The notes under the pieces were generated by a model. It made no database searches and had not been told where the DNA came from. It was given only the letters and a program-made list of their open reading frames with translations. A stretch of DNA of 43,039 bases from Phycisphaerae bacterium. GTDB taxonomy: Bacteria; Planctomycetota; Phycisphaerae; Sedimentisphaerales; Anaerobacaceae. Positions 8,027 to 16,968 of the stretch are shown piece after piece. The stretch spans positions 1 through 43,039 of the forward strand of contig JAUXAL010000029.1 in the NCBI GenBank assembly GCA_030619925.1. The letters run 5' to 3'. Every line of letters begins with the position of its first letter. The first letter of the stretch is position 1. A program made the position numbers and the translations under genes.

Positions 8027-9121
8027 ATGCAGGAAAGAACTTTGGGCGAATTAGCCGAATACGTAGGAGGGCGCATCTGCGGCGACGCCGATGTGATAAT
8101 CAGGTCTGCCTCGACGCTTGGACGGGCGGGCGAAGGCGATATTAGCTTTTTGACCAACCGCAAATACGAGAAGCAGCTGCGGACGACCAAGGCAAGTGCG
8201 GTAATCGTAGGTAAAGAAACACCGACCGCCTCGGTTCCTCTTTTGATAGCTGAGGACCCTTACTATGCCTTTATGCAGGTAATGGTGCTGCTGCACGGGC
8301 ATCGCAAACACAAAAAGGTGGGCATCAGCCCGCGGGCTTCAATTTCCGACAGTGCGAAAATCGGCGCAGACTGCCATATTTATGATTTTGCGACAGTAGC
8401 CGACGAGGCAAAGATTGGGGATGGCTGCATAATTTATCCCAGTGTGCACATTGGCCAGGGTGTGCAAATTGGCAATGACAGTATAATATATCCCAACGTT
8501 ACTATTTACGATGGGTGCAGAATAGGCAATCGTGTAATTATAAATGCGAATTCGGCGATCGGTGAAGACGGCTTCGGCTATGCCACCCATAAGGGCACAC
8601 ATCACAAAATACCACAGACCGGTATTGTGGTTATAGAAGATGATGTTGAAATCGGTGCTTGCTGCGGAATCGAACGAGGCACACTCGGCGATACTGTCAT
8701 AAGCCAAGGCAGTAAGTTAGGTGACCTGGTTACGATAGGTCACGGCACAAAAATCGGTCCACATTGTTTGCTTGTGGCTCAGGTGGGCATTGCCGGCTCA
8801 ACCACGCTCGGGCATCATTGCATAATCGGTGGACAGGTGGGTATTGTGGGTCATCTCAATATCGGAAACAACGTTACAATTGGAGCCAAGGCCGGTGTTA
8901 TTAACAACATTCCGGACGGCAAAGTGGTGCTGGGTGCGCCTGCTATCGAAGCAAAGCAAGGCAAGCGAGCGTATGGTATGATACAGTACCTGCCTGAGAT
9001 GCGGCAAAGTATTCGGGACCTTCAGAGTCGAATCGAACGAATTGCCTCAACCGTCGAACCCGATTCTGAAGGAACCCCAAAGTCGCGAAATGGCAGCCCT
9101 GAAAAGCCGGCTGAACAATAG
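8027..9121 (+). CDS. lpxD: UDP-3-O-acylglucosamine N-acyltransferase LpxD
   Basis: 364 residues. The N-terminal domain starts 'TLGELAEYVGGRICGDADVIIRSASTLGRAGEGDISFL', typical of the LpxD uridine-binding domain. From about residue 100 the protein is a left-handed beta-helix of hexapeptide repeats ('IGDGCIIYPSVHIGQGVQIG...'). 'LVTIGHGTKIG' holds the likely catalytic His of the acyltransferase family. LpxD adds the N-linked 3-hydroxyacyl chain from acyl-ACP to UDP-3-O-acyl-glucosamine, the third committed step of lipid A synthesis, in the cytoplasm. It probably shares a transcript with lpxI, 70 bp downstream. The length is near the family norm, slightly long at the C-terminus. Confidence 0.95.
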   Translation: MQERTLGELAEYVGGRICGDADVIIRSASTLGRAGEGDISFLTNRKYEKQLRTTKASAVIVGKETPTASVPLLIAEDPYYAFMQVMVLLHGHRKHKKVGISPRASISDSAKIGADCHIYDFATVADEAKIGDGCIIYPSVHIGQGVQIGNDSIIYPNVTIYDGCRIGNRVIINANSAIGEDGFGYATHKGTHHKIPQTGIVVIEDDVEIGACCGIERGTLGDTVISQGSKLGDLVTIGHGTKIGPHCLLVAQVGIAGSTTLGHHCIIGGQVGIVGHLNIGNNVTIGAKAGVINNIPDGKVVLGAPAIEAKQGKRAYGMIQYLPEMRQSIRDLQSRIERIASTVEPDSEGTPKSRNGSPEKPAEQ

Positions 9122-9124
9122 GGT

Positions 9125-9180
9125 GACTCGTGCGTCGTGAATTGTAATTCGAGATACGAACCACGAACTACAAGATACGC
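9125..9180. repeat. Degenerate 7-bp tandem repeat tract
   Basis: Between lpxD and lpxI the sequence reads as successive heptamers, best preserved at 9153-9180 as GATACGA, ACCACGA, ACTACAA, GATACGC. The period is exactly 7 with drifting words. Two further heptamer tracts lie at 34070-34118 and 40491-40532. Confidence 0.5.
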
Positions 9181-9191
9181 AATATTCTATT

Positions 9192-10028
9192 ATGAATAGT
9201 TCAAATGTGCTGGGCTTAATTGCTGGAGAGGGCAGACTGCCCTTTCTTGTAGCCGCCGGTGCCAGACAGGCGGGATTAAGAGTAATTTGTGTCAGCTTCG
9301 GGGAAACGGCTGAGCAGAGCCTGGCTGACGAAGTTGACGTGTTTTACAGAGTTGCAGTTGCGCGGCCGGGGGGCTGGATACGAAAACTAAGAAAGCACAG
9401 CGTAACCAAAACGATTATGGTTGGGCAGGTTGCCAAGAGACGACTTTTTACGCCCCGGCGAATCCTGCGATATCTGCCCGACTGGCGGGCATTTAGGATA
9501 TATTACTGGCGGCTTCGCGGCAAAAACAAACTAACGGATTCAATTTTATGCGCGCTGGCCGATGAGCTGGCGAGCGGCGGGATAGTACTGGAGAATTCAA
9601 CGATGTATTGCAAAGAGCATCTGGCAACGGCCGGTATGATGACGGCAACGCTACTGCGTCCGTCAATCGAAGGTGATATTGAATTCGGCTGGGAAATAGT
9701 CAAAAAGCTCGGTGAGCTGGATATAGGCCAGGCGATTGCAGTGAAGGAAAAAGAAGTGCTCGCTGTCGAGGCAATAGAAGGTACGGCGGAGATGATTGAG
9801 CGGGCCGGGAGGCTCTGTAAATCGGGGGGCTGGACGCTAATAAAGACTTCCAAACCAGACCAGGATATGCGATTTGATGTGCCGTGTGTTGGACCTGATA
9901 CTATCAGAAGCTTAGCTAAAAACGGGAGCAAATGCCTGGTTGTGGAAGCAGCCAAGACAATAATTATCGACAAACCAGAGACAATAAAACTTGCCGACCA
10001 ATTAGGTATAACTATTTTGGGGCGTTGA
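9192..10028 (+). CDS. lpxI: UDP-2,3-diacylglucosamine pyrophosphatase LpxI
   Basis: 278 residues. It opens 'VLGLIAGEGRLPFLVAAGARQAGLRV' and continues with 'TIMVGQVAKRRLF' and, at the C-terminus, 'DVPCVGPDTIRSLAKNGSKCLVVEA'. These are the conserved blocks of LpxI (formerly DUF1009). LpxI cleaves UDP-2,3-diacylglucosamine to lipid X and UMP and replaces LpxH in bacteria lacking the latter. Adjacency to lpxD is the usual arrangement in lipid A clusters, though lpxA is not in this window. Its start has no strong Shine-Dalgarno, so translation may be coupled to upstream genes. Confidence 0.93.
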   Translation: MNSSNVLGLIAGEGRLPFLVAAGARQAGLRVICVSFGETAEQSLADEVDVFYRVAVARPGGWIRKLRKHSVTKTIMVGQVAKRRLFTPRRILRYLPDWRAFRIYYWRLRGKNKLTDSILCALADELASGGIVLENSTMYCKEHLATAGMMTATLLRPSIEGDIEFGWEIVKKLGELDIGQAIAVKEKEVLAVEAIEGTAEMIERAGRLCKSGGWTLIKTSKPDQDMRFDVPCVGPDTIRSLAKNGSKCLVVEAAKTIIIDKPETIKLADQLGITILGR

Positions 10029-10102
10029 GTTTCAGACAGCCGCAAAGCAACAGACGAATAAATCGGCCAGCAAAATCATTTCCAATGAGCTATTTGGCTT
10101 GC

Positions 10103-11116
10103 TTAGCGGTTTCCGTACATCGATTCATAGTACTTCTGGTAGTCACCGGAAACAACGTTACGCAGCCAGTCGGCGTTTTGAAAGTACCAGTCTATAGTCT
10201 TATTAATGCCTTCGGCAAAGCTTACTGACGGCCGCCAATCAAGCTCTGTAATTATCTTGTTTGCGTCGATGGCGTATCGCCTGTCGTGCCCCGGCCTATC
10301 GGTGACATGCTTAATCAGTGATTTTGGTTTGCCTAAACGTTTAAGTATCACATCAATGACTTCGAGATTTGTCTTTTCATTACAGCCGCCAATGTTATAA
10401 ATCTCGCCGGGCGGCGCTTTTTGCAAAACCTGCCACACAGCGGTGCAATGGTCGTATACATACAGCCAATCCCGCACATATAAGCCGTCACCATAGACCG
10501 GCAATTCTTTGTCGCTGAGAGCATTGTTAATCATCAGCGGGATTAGTTTTTCCGGGAACTGGTATGGGCCGTAGTTGTTTGAACATCTGGTGATGTTGCA
10601 TTTTACGCCCCAGGTATGGCCGAAAGCTTTCACAAGATGGTCTGCCGCGGCTTTGCTGGCTGAATACGGCGAATTCGGACTCAGCGGTGTTTGTTCGGTG
10701 AATTTGCCCTTAGGACCAAGCGCACCGTACACTTCATCTGTCGAAATTTGAATGAACCGCTCTAATTTTTTATCGCGGGCGGCTTCGAGCAAGGTTAATG
10801 TGCCGGTAACATTGGTCTTTATAAAAACCTTTGGCTCGGTGATTGAACGGTCCACATGGCTTTCAGCAGCGAAATTGATAATCGTATCCACCTGATGCTC
10901 GTCGATGATTTTTTCTACAGATGCGCCATCGCAAATATCACCTTTGATAAATTTGTGGTTAGGGTGATCCAAGAAACCAGCGAGGTTTTCAAGATTGCCG
11001 GCATAGGTCAGCTTATCGACATTAACGATAAAACAATCAGGGTGCTCTGAAAGCACCATTCGCACAAAGTTGCTTCCAATAAATCCCGCACCACCTGTAA
11101 CGAGAATCCTTCTCAT
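10103..11116 (-). CDS. rfbB: dTDP-glucose 4,6-dehydratase
   Basis: 337 residues. An extended SDR with NAD-binding 'GGAGFIGSNF' (residues 8-17), the dehydratase signature T-D-E at 126-128 and the catalytic Y151-x3-K155. It converts dTDP-glucose to dTDP-4-keto-6-deoxyglucose, the second step of dTDP-L-rhamnose synthesis. Its ATG overlaps the rfbD stop by 4 bp (ATGA), indicating translational coupling. It is the last gene of the rfbA-C-D-B operon and is convergent with lpxI across a 74-bp gap with no clear terminator. Confidence 0.95.
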   Translation of the reverse strand: MRRILVTGGAGFIGSNFVRMVLSEHPDCFIVNVDKLTYAGNLENLAGFLDHPNHKFIKGDICDGASVEKIIDEHQVDTIINFAAESHVDRSITEPKVFIKTNVTGTLTLLEAARDKKLERFIQISTDEVYGALGPKGKFTEQTPLSPNSPYSASKAAADHLVKAFGHTWGVKCNITRCSNNYGPYQFPEKLIPLMINNALSDKELPVYGDGLYVRDWLYVYDHCTAVWQVLQKAPPGEIYNIGGCNEKTNLEVIDVILKRLGKPKSLIKHVTDRPGHDRRYAIDANKIITELDWRPSVSFAEGINKTIDWYFQNADWLRNVVSGDYQKYYESMYGNR

Positions 11117-11961
11117 ATCTGCCTCAAAAAACGTTCTAACGGGACCTGCCAGGGTTCGATAGGCTCATCAAGCAAAGCCTTAATTTTGCTGCAATCGAAA
11201 CGGCTGTTTAATGGTCTTGCAGCAGCACTTGCAAAATCGGCGGTTTTGCAGGGCAACAGGTTAACATCCATCGAGAGCTTGTCAAATATAAACTCTGCCA
11301 TCTCATACCGGCTGACGTAGCCGGCACTTGCAAAATGAAATAAACCCGCCGGTTTTGTACGCAATAACTTGCAGATTACTTTGGCAACTTCGGTTGTCGC
11401 TGTTGGTGAGCCTATCTGGTCGTCAACCACCTTTAACGTTTTGTCAACCTTTGCACGCTGGATTAGCTTGGTTACAAAATTGTTGCCAGCAGAGCCGTAG
11501 GTCCATTCGACACGCAATATACAATGGCGGCAGCCGCTTTGGGTTAAGAACCGCTCGCCTGCCAGTTTGGTTTTGCCGTATTTATTTATAGGATTGGGAG
11601 TGTCGGTCTCGACGTAGGGTCTATCCAATCGGCCGTCAAAAACAAAATCGGTACTGATGTGAAGTAACCAGGCATTAGCTTCTTTTACGAGCTCACCCAG
11701 CCGCCCTACCGCTTCCGCGTTGACCCGATACGCCTCTTCAGCTTCGCTCTCGGCGCCATCGACATCGGTATAAGCCGCACAATTAACAATTGTCTTTGCA
11801 GCATTGAGAGCTTCTTTTAGCTGCCGGGAGTTGGTTATGTCAAATTCCGGTAAATCAAATACTTCAACATTAAAGCTCTGCCGTCCGCAGATTTTTGTCA
11901 GGTCCGTACCAAGCATCCCCCTGCCGCCCAAAATGGCAATCTTAGTATCATCAGTTGCCAT
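11113..11961 (-). CDS. rfbD: dTDP-4-dehydrorhamnose reductase
   Basis: 282 residues. 'IAILGGRGMLGTDL' is the nucleotide-binding loop, 'STDFVFDG' (103-110) and Y128-x3-K132 are the reductase active-site elements. It reduces dTDP-4-keto-L-rhamnose to dTDP-L-rhamnose with NAD(P)H. The start codon overlaps the rfbC stop by one base (TGATG) and its stop overlaps rfbB by 4 bp. Length is normal for RmlD. Confidence 0.95.
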   Translation of the reverse strand: MATDDTKIAILGGRGMLGTDLTKICGRQSFNVEVFDLPEFDITNSRQLKEALNAAKTIVNCAAYTDVDGAESEAEEAYRVNAEAVGRLGELVKEANAWLLHISTDFVFDGRLDRPYVETDTPNPINKYGKTKLAGERFLTQSGCRHCILRVEWTYGSAGNNFVTKLIQRAKVDKTLKVVDDQIGSPTATTEVAKVICKLLRTKPAGLFHFASAGYVSRYEMAEFIFDKLSMDVNLLPCKTADFASAAARPLNSRFDCSKIKALLDEPIEPWQVPLERFLRQI

Positions 11962-12521
11962 CAGAGCCTCCGAAAATGCGGTAATTTGTCAGGCCGAAGG
12001 TCTTTAAGTCTGGAATAGTTTGCATCTTTGGGCGATAAGACGGGTTCCTTTATAGGCCAGTCGATGTTAAGGTCGGGGTCATTCCAGACGATGCCATTTT
12101 CAGTCTCCGGATTATAGAAATCAGTGCACTTATATGAAAAGACTGCCGTCTCACTTGTAACACAATATCCATGGGCAAAGCCCAGCGGAATATACAGCTG
12201 CCTGTGGTTCGCGTCGGAAAGTACTTCACTGACCCAATGACCAAAAGTTGGAGAACCTACACGAATATCGACAGCAACATCCACAACCTGGCCTGATAAA
12301 ACCTGAACCAATTTACCTTGCGGTTGGGGGTATTGAAAATGCAAACCACGCAAAACACCTTTTTTGGAAAATGAGACATTGTCCTGCACAAAAGGGCCCT
12401 GGATACCGGCGTTCTCGTAACGCGTCCTGTTCCAGGTCTCTAAAAAGAACCCCCTCTCGTCAGAGAATACATCCGGCTCCAATATGAGCACTCCCGTCAG
12501 CTTTGTCGCCTTAACATTCAT
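11961..12521 (-). CDS. rfbC: dTDP-4-dehydrorhamnose 3,5-epimerase
   Basis: 186 residues, the usual RmlC size. 'GVLRGLHFQYPQPQGKLVQV' carries the catalytic His61. 'LYIPLGFAHGYCV' and 'FSYKCTDFYNPETENGIVWNDPDLNIDWP' are the cupin-fold signature, with Tyr130 as the likely general acid. It epimerises C3 and C5 of dTDP-4-keto-6-deoxyglucose. It lies 37 bp downstream of rfbA and abuts rfbD. Confidence 0.95.
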   Translation of the reverse strand: MNVKATKLTGVLILEPDVFSDERGFFLETWNRTRYENAGIQGPFVQDNVSFSKKGVLRGLHFQYPQPQGKLVQVLSGQVVDVAVDIRVGSPTFGHWVSEVLSDANHRQLYIPLGFAHGYCVTSETAVFSYKCTDFYNPETENGIVWNDPDLNIDWPIKEPVLSPKDANYSRLKDLRPDKLPHFRRL

Positions 12522-12558
12522 GTTATATTCATATTTAGACTAATTGCATTAAATGTTG

Positions 12559-13293
12559 CTATTTTTGTGACAGAGGAGGCTCCTTTATGACCAATTCATT
12601 GGCTTTATTGAGCGATTCGAACGTCCCGGCGTCCGTCCACCAGCCGTCGAGGATATCATAAGCCAATTGACCTTTTGCAATATAAGCGTTGTTAACATGA
12701 CTAATTTCAAGCTCGCCACGAGCCGATGGCTTGAGCGTTCGTATTATGTCGAAGACCAAAGCATCGTAAAAATATATGCCGGTTACGGCGTAATCTGACT
12801 TCGGTTCTTTGGGTTTTTCTTCGATACTAATAACCTTGCCATCTAAAACTTCGGCAACACCAAATCGTTGGGGATTCTGAACGTGCTTGAGCAACAGCCT
12901 TGCACCGACGTTCTGGGAGATAAATTTGTCCGCGTACTCTTTAAGACCGCCTTCGAAAATGTTGTCGCCGAGAATAACAACCAGAGGCTGGCCGTGTGCG
13001 AAATCTTCGGTTAATGCCAATGCCTGCGCAATTCCACCCGCCTCATCCTGGACTTTGTACGTAAATCGGCAGCCGAAGTCTTTTCCGGAACCCAGCAGGC
13101 TGACAACATCGCCCATGTGCTCGATGCCGGTTACAATCAGAATCTCCTCAATGCCGATGGAGGTTAGTTTTTCAATGGGGTAATATATCATTGGTTTTTG
13201 CCCCACTGGAAGTAAATGCTTATTTGTGACCTTGGTCAACGGCATAAGCCGCGACCCCGTGCCGCCGGCAAGGATGACACCCTTCAAATCCAT
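12559..13293 (-). CDS. rfbA: Glucose-1-phosphate thymidylyltransferase, short form
   Basis: 244 residues. 'KGVILAGGTGSRLMPLT' at residues 4-20 is the nucleotidyltransferase P-loop-like motif; 'KPMIYYPIEKL', 'GDNIFEGG' and 'EEKPKEPKSDYAVTGIYFYD' follow. It makes dTDP-glucose from dTTP and glucose-1-phosphate and starts the rhamnose pathway. The length is about 45 residues shorter than enterobacterial RmlA (about 290) and matches the short class (SpsI-like), which lacks the C-terminal allosteric extension. A truncation is therefore unlikely. AAGGAG precedes the ATG. It is the first gene of the four-gene operon. Confidence 0.92.
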   Translation of the reverse strand: MDLKGVILAGGTGSRLMPLTKVTNKHLLPVGQKPMIYYPIEKLTSIGIEEILIVTGIEHMGDVVSLLGSGKDFGCRFTYKVQDEAGGIAQALALTEDFAHGQPLVVILGDNIFEGGLKEYADKFISQNVGARLLLKHVQNPQRFGVAEVLDGKVISIEEKPKEPKSDYAVTGIYFYDALVFDIIRTLKPSARGELEISHVNNAYIAKGQLAYDILDGWWTDAGTFESLNKANELVIKEPPLSQK

Positions 13294-13457
13294 ATTTATC
13301 TCCTTACAGGTTTATCACAGTCTGAAAATTTCAAGCCCCACAGGTGCTGATGTCAGCTACAGCTTACAGAATTCTGCGGATAGATTACCAATCGCTATCC
13401 CGGCCGGGAATGGAGACGACCAACTCCAAAATAATACGCAGCCCGGCCCTAATATTC

Positions 13458-14237
13458 TCAAGTAATCGCCTTTGTCGCTCCTGTGGTAAATCCGCCGTCT
13501 ATCATAATCATCTGCCCTGTAATATACTCTGAAGCGTCTGAAGCCAAGAAGATAACTGCGCCATCAAGGTCGTGTGGTTGCCCAGGGCGATTTAAAGGGA
13601 TGCGTTCAGTGATATAATTTACCCACTCTTTGTTCTCATATAACACGGCATTTTGCGCCGTTTTAAACCAGCCGGGAGCCAGCACGTTTACTGTTATTCC
13701 GAACTTGCCCCACTCTGCAGCCAGGCTTCTGGTCATCGACAGAACAGCGCCGCGACTGGCTGTATAAGCTGTGATTCCCTCCATACCGAAAACGCATGTA
13801 CACGAACCCATGTTTATTATTCTGCCGTAGTTTCGTTTTATCATCTCCTTAGCTACTGCCTGGGCGCAGAAGAAACTGCCCTTGAGATTTGTATCTAATA
13901 CGGTATCCCAATCCTGCGAGGAAACTTCGATGGTTGGTTTTCGGATGTTCAAACCGGCATTGTTAACCAAAATATCAATTTTTCCATATTCTTTTATGGT
14001 CGTCTGAACCATATTTTCAATGTCACTTTGCGAAAGCACATCCAACTGAACAGCAAGTGCCCTTCTACCCAAGGATTCTATTTCCTGTTTGAACTGATCC
14101 AAGCTTGATAATTTCCGGCTGGTAATGACCAAATCAGCTCCAGCTTTGGCAAGCGCCCTGGCGAAATACTGGCCCAGGCCACGGCTCGTTCCGGTTACAA
14201 TCGCTACTTTGCCGGAAAGGTCAAAATAATCTACCAT
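13458..14237 (-). CDS. SDR-family oxidoreductase (gluconate 5-dehydrogenase/KduD-like) with YxxxR active site
   Basis: 259 residues from the ATG at 14237, chosen for the upstream GAGGAAG; it sits 10 bp after the alcohol dehydrogenase. A classical SDR: 'VAIVTGTSRGLG' (12-22), 'NNAG' (92-95), Ser145 and Tyr158. The usual catalytic Lys is replaced by Arg162 (Y-T-A-S-R, codon CGC). The C-terminal 'FLASDASEYITGQMIMIDGG' is typical of sugar-acid or polyol SDRs such as gluconate 5-dehydrogenase and 2-deoxy-gluconate 3-dehydrogenase. It is probably co-transcribed with the alcohol dehydrogenase and part of the divergent carbohydrate locus. Substrate unknown; whether Arg162 supports catalysis is an open question. 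Confidence 0.85.
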   Translation of the reverse strand: MVDYFDLSGKVAIVTGTSRGLGQYFARALAKAGADLVITSRKLSSLDQFKQEIESLGRRALAVQLDVLSQSDIENMVQTTIKEYGKIDILVNNAGLNIRKPTIEVSSQDWDTVLDTNLKGSFFCAQAVAKEMIKRNYGRIINMGSCTCVFGMEGITAYTASRGAVLSMTRSLAAEWGKFGITVNVLAPGWFKTAQNAVLYENKEWVNYITERIPLNRPGQPHDLDGAVIFLASDASEYITGQMIMIDGGFTTGATKAIT

Positions 14238-14247
14238 TTTGGCTTCC

Positions 14248-15309
14248 TCAAACTTTATGGTTTGACCCCCGCGGAGCGGGAACCTCCAGAACAATTTTCA
14301 GCAAATTTTCCTCAGCCTTGAGCAACCGCTCAAAAGCACGCGGTCCGTCTTCCAACGGCAAAACGTCACTGATTAACGGCTCGACGTTAATTTTCCCCGA
14401 AGCTACCAGGTCTATACAATCCCGAAATTCACCCGAACTGGCATAGGAACCGGCAAAAGTAAGTTCCCTGGCTACTAATTCCTGCAAATTGAACTCAGCG
14501 GTCTTCTGTAAATTACCAACAGCGACAACATGGCCGCCTATCTTTGTTACTGAAACCGCATCAGCGAAAGTCTCTGCATACCCGACGGCTTCGAAAGCAA
14601 CATCCGCCCCTTTATCATTTGTTTCTCCGAGGACCACTTTTTTCAAAGCAGATTTGCCGGGATTAACAACTTCATCCGCCCCCAGCTTTCTTGCTACATC
14701 AAGTCGAAATTCATTTATATCGGAAACAATAACCTTTGCCGCTCCTCTTAGCTTCGAAGCCTGCAAAATGAAAAGACCGATTGTCCCGGCTCCAATAACC
14801 ACAACCGTATCGTCAGCCGATATAGGTGCTCTATTGGCGGCATGCGTAGCTATTGATACCGGCTCCAGAAGAGCCGACTGAATAAACGACATATTGTCCG
14901 GAATCTTCGAGACGATCCACCACGGCACCGCAACATATTCGGCAAATGCGCCATGCCTTTTGAAGGCCGGTACGGAAACGCCTAATACCTGTCGCTTTTC
15001 GCAGCGATTATACGAGCCCTTGCGGCACGGCTCGCATTTATTGCAATATACAGTCGAGTCAAAGCAGACTCTGTCGTTCCTTTCAAAACCCTCTACATTC
15101 TCGCCTACCTCTTCAATAACGCCAGCCGCCTCATGGCCCATAACCAAAGGAGGAAGTCTTCTGCCGGTCTTACCTGTGAAGCCGTGAACGTCCGAACCAC
15201 AAATTCCACAGGCCTTGACACGAATCAGCACATCATTAACACCAGCCACCGGCTCCGGGAAATCCGAATATTCGAGACAATATGGTTTAGTGTAAACCAA
15301 AGCCTTCAT
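14248..15309 (-). CDS. Zinc-dependent medium-chain alcohol/polyol dehydrogenase
   Basis: 353 residues from the ATG at 15309 with GGAGG upstream; an in-frame extension to 15450 lacks support. Catalytic zinc ligands are Cys37 (GICGSD) and His59-Glu60 (GHEAAGVIEEVGE). Structural zinc cysteines are at 89, 92, 95 and 103 (YCNKCEPCRKGSYNRC). The Rossmann motif 'VVVIGAGTIGLFILQ' binds NAD(P). The family includes threonine, sorbitol, galactitol-1-phosphate and L-idonate dehydrogenases; I cannot pick one. It is followed after 10 bp by the SDR gene, a pairing common in sugar-acid catabolism. It is divergent from the sulfatase-GH28 cluster. Confidence 0.88.
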   Translation of the reverse strand: MKALVYTKPYCLEYSDFPEPVAGVNDVLIRVKACGICGSDVHGFTGKTGRRLPPLVMGHEAAGVIEEVGENVEGFERNDRVCFDSTVYCNKCEPCRKGSYNRCEKRQVLGVSVPAFKRHGAFAEYVAVPWWIVSKIPDNMSFIQSALLEPVSIATHAANRAPISADDTVVVIGAGTIGLFILQASKLRGAAKVIVSDINEFRLDVARKLGADEVVNPGKSALKKVVLGETNDKGADVAFEAVGYAETFADAVSVTKIGGHVVAVGNLQKTAEFNLQELVARELTFAGSYASSGEFRDCIDLVASGKINVEPLISDVLPLEDGPRAFERLLKAEENLLKIVLEVPAPRGSNHKV

Positions 15310-15325
15310 TAAAGGCCTCCATTGA

Positions 15326-15354
15326 ATAACATTAAAATACGAATAGAAGCTCAA
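15326..15354 (-). promoter_or_regulatory. Candidate promoter for the dehydrogenase-SDR pair
   Basis: TTGAGC (15349-15354) and TGTTAT (15326-15331) on the minus strand with a 17-nt spacer, each matching consensus at four of six positions. It is properly placed before the GGAGG and ATG at 15309. Confidence 0.33.
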
Positions 15355-15494
15355 ACACGCCGGAATAACAGAATACTCGAAAAGAAACTGATATTCACCA
15401 ACTTTATTGGAGAAGAGCCGAAAATTTAGCTGTTCGACGTGCTTAAACAACCTTATATTAAGGATTAAAAGACATTTATTCTGTTGTGATTTGA

Positions 15495-16913
15495 ATGGAT
15501 ATTGCTATGGCAGAAATAATTACGAGACGCCGGTTTCTATCTCAAACCGCAGGGCTTGCTGCTCTGACTGCTGTTTGGTCCGGATGCCGCTCTGGCAGTT
15601 CGCCGAATGCGCGATATCCCAATATTATTCTTATTATGGCTGACGACTTAGGATACGGCGACCTTGGATGTTATGGCTGCACCGACATTCGTACGCCAGC
15701 GGTAGACAGCCTGGCGACCCAGGGAGTCAGGTTTACGAACTTTTATGCCAACGCCCCTTCATGCACGCCAACGAGAACGGCCTTGTTAACCGGTCGTTAT
15801 CAACATCGCGTTGGCGGTCTGGAATGCGCCCTCGGCATTGGCAATGTCGGCCGCTATGACGACGCTATCCGGCTGCGCCAGACGAACGACCTTGGTCTCC
15901 CTGTTGACGAGACAACCATCGCTCGCATACTCAAAGATGCAGGATATGCAACAGCAATCTGCGGCAAGTGGCATCTTGGATATGAGCCGAAATTTTCGCC
16001 AAACAATCACGGTTTTGACCACGCATTTTATGCAATTGGCGGCGGCATGGATTACTTTCATCACGTCGAACCGCCCCCCAGTAATATGTATGCGCTCTAC
16101 CTAAATGGCAAACCGGTTAAGCGCAAAGGTTATTTCACCGACCTGATGACCGATGAGGCTATTGGGTTTATGGAACAGCAATCAGAGAATATGCCTTTTT
16201 TCCTTTATGTTCCTTTCACTGCACCCCACTCCCCTTATCAGGGGCCTTGCGATTTTCGGCCCCAGGCACTGCCGGAAGACTCGGACCTCTGGAACCAAAG
16301 CAAGGGACCACGACACATCTATTTTGCTATGGTCGAGAGAATGGACCGGTGTATTGGGAAAATTTTGAGAAAACTTGAAGACCAAAACTCACAGGATAAT
16401 ACTCTGGTTATCTTTATGAGCGATAACGGGGCATCCCGTTCGGGAAGCAATTTACCCCTCTCCGGATTTAAAGGAAATCTTTTTGAAGGTGGCATTAGAG
16501 TTCCATGTGTTGTAAAATGGCCTGGTGTGCTCCGTGAAGGCATGGTATCGAATCAGCCCTGTATAACAATGGACTTTTCCCGATCTATTGTCAGGTCGGC
16601 AGGCGCCAAGCCGCCTAAGAATCGCTCATTCGACGGGATAGATATTTTACAGGCCATAGAAACTAATCAGCCTGTTCAAAAACGTACGCTTTTCTGGCGT
16701 GCCCGAAGAGGACAACGAACCAGAAAAGCTGTCCGAGATGGCTCTTTGAAATATATCCGCCTGCAGGAGGGTAACGATGTGAACGAATATTTTTTTGACC
16801 TCGAACAAGACCCGGCAGAAGAAAATAACCTCTTTGGCGAGCGAAGAGAAGATGTGCGAAAATTAAAAATACTGTTAGACGATTGGGAAGAAAAAGTAAA
16901 GCATAAGCGTTAA
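15495..16913 (+). CDS. Type I (formylglycine) sulfatase, Tat-exported
   Basis: 472 residues from the ATG at 15495; an alternative ATG lies 12 nt later and neither has a strong Shine-Dalgarno. The N-terminus carries R-R-R-F-L at 11-15 followed by a hydrophobic stretch, a Tat-type signal. 'PNIILIMADDLGYGDLGCYG' holds the Asp pair that binds calcium. Cys90 in S-C-T-P-T-R is the C-x-P-x-R site converted to formylglycine, followed by 'LLTGRY'. 'GKWHLGY' and 'MSDNGA' complete the arylsulfatase core. It should remove sulfate esters from polysaccharide fragments in the periplasm. The activating FGE enzyme is not in this window. It is first of three plus-strand genes with a Gfo/Idh oxidoreductase and GH28. 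Confidence 0.93.
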   Translation: MDIAMAEIITRRRFLSQTAGLAALTAVWSGCRSGSSPNARYPNIILIMADDLGYGDLGCYGCTDIRTPAVDSLATQGVRFTNFYANAPSCTPTRTALLTGRYQHRVGGLECALGIGNVGRYDDAIRLRQTNDLGLPVDETTIARILKDAGYATAICGKWHLGYEPKFSPNNHGFDHAFYAIGGGMDYFHHVEPPPSNMYALYLNGKPVKRKGYFTDLMTDEAIGFMEQQSENMPFFLYVPFTAPHSPYQGPCDFRPQALPEDSDLWNQSKGPRHIYFAMVERMDRCIGKILRKLEDQNSQDNTLVIFMSDNGASRSGSNLPLSGFKGNLFEGGIRVPCVVKWPGVLREGMVSNQPCITMDFSRSIVRSAGAKPPKNRSFDGIDILQAIETNQPVQKRTLFWRARRGQRTRKAVRDGSLKYIRLQEGNDVNEYFFDLEQDPAEENNLFGERREDVRKLKILLDDWEEKVKHKR

Positions 16914-16931
16914 TTGCTTATCCGTTTTTTT
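16903..16931 (+). terminator. Weak hairpin with T-run after the sulfatase
   Basis: ATAAGC (16903-16908) pairs with GCTTAT (16916-16921), followed by CCG and seven T. The stem is only 6 bp and AT-rich, and it includes the sulfatase stop codon in the loop. It may be a partial terminator or attenuator before the oxidoreductase gene. Confidence 0.35.
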
Positions 16932-16968
16932 AGTTGAGAAGAATGCAAAATAACTTAGGAGGTAACAA

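Noticed and set aside
9503-10045. Minus-strand open frame of 180 codons opposite lpxI
   Set aside because: LpxI motifs are clear on the plus strand. The antisense product is low-complexity Ser/Ile-rich with no ribosome-binding site.
12559-13293. Possible truncation of rfbA
   Set aside because: 244 residues fits the short SpsI-like thymidylyltransferase class, and all active-site motifs are present.
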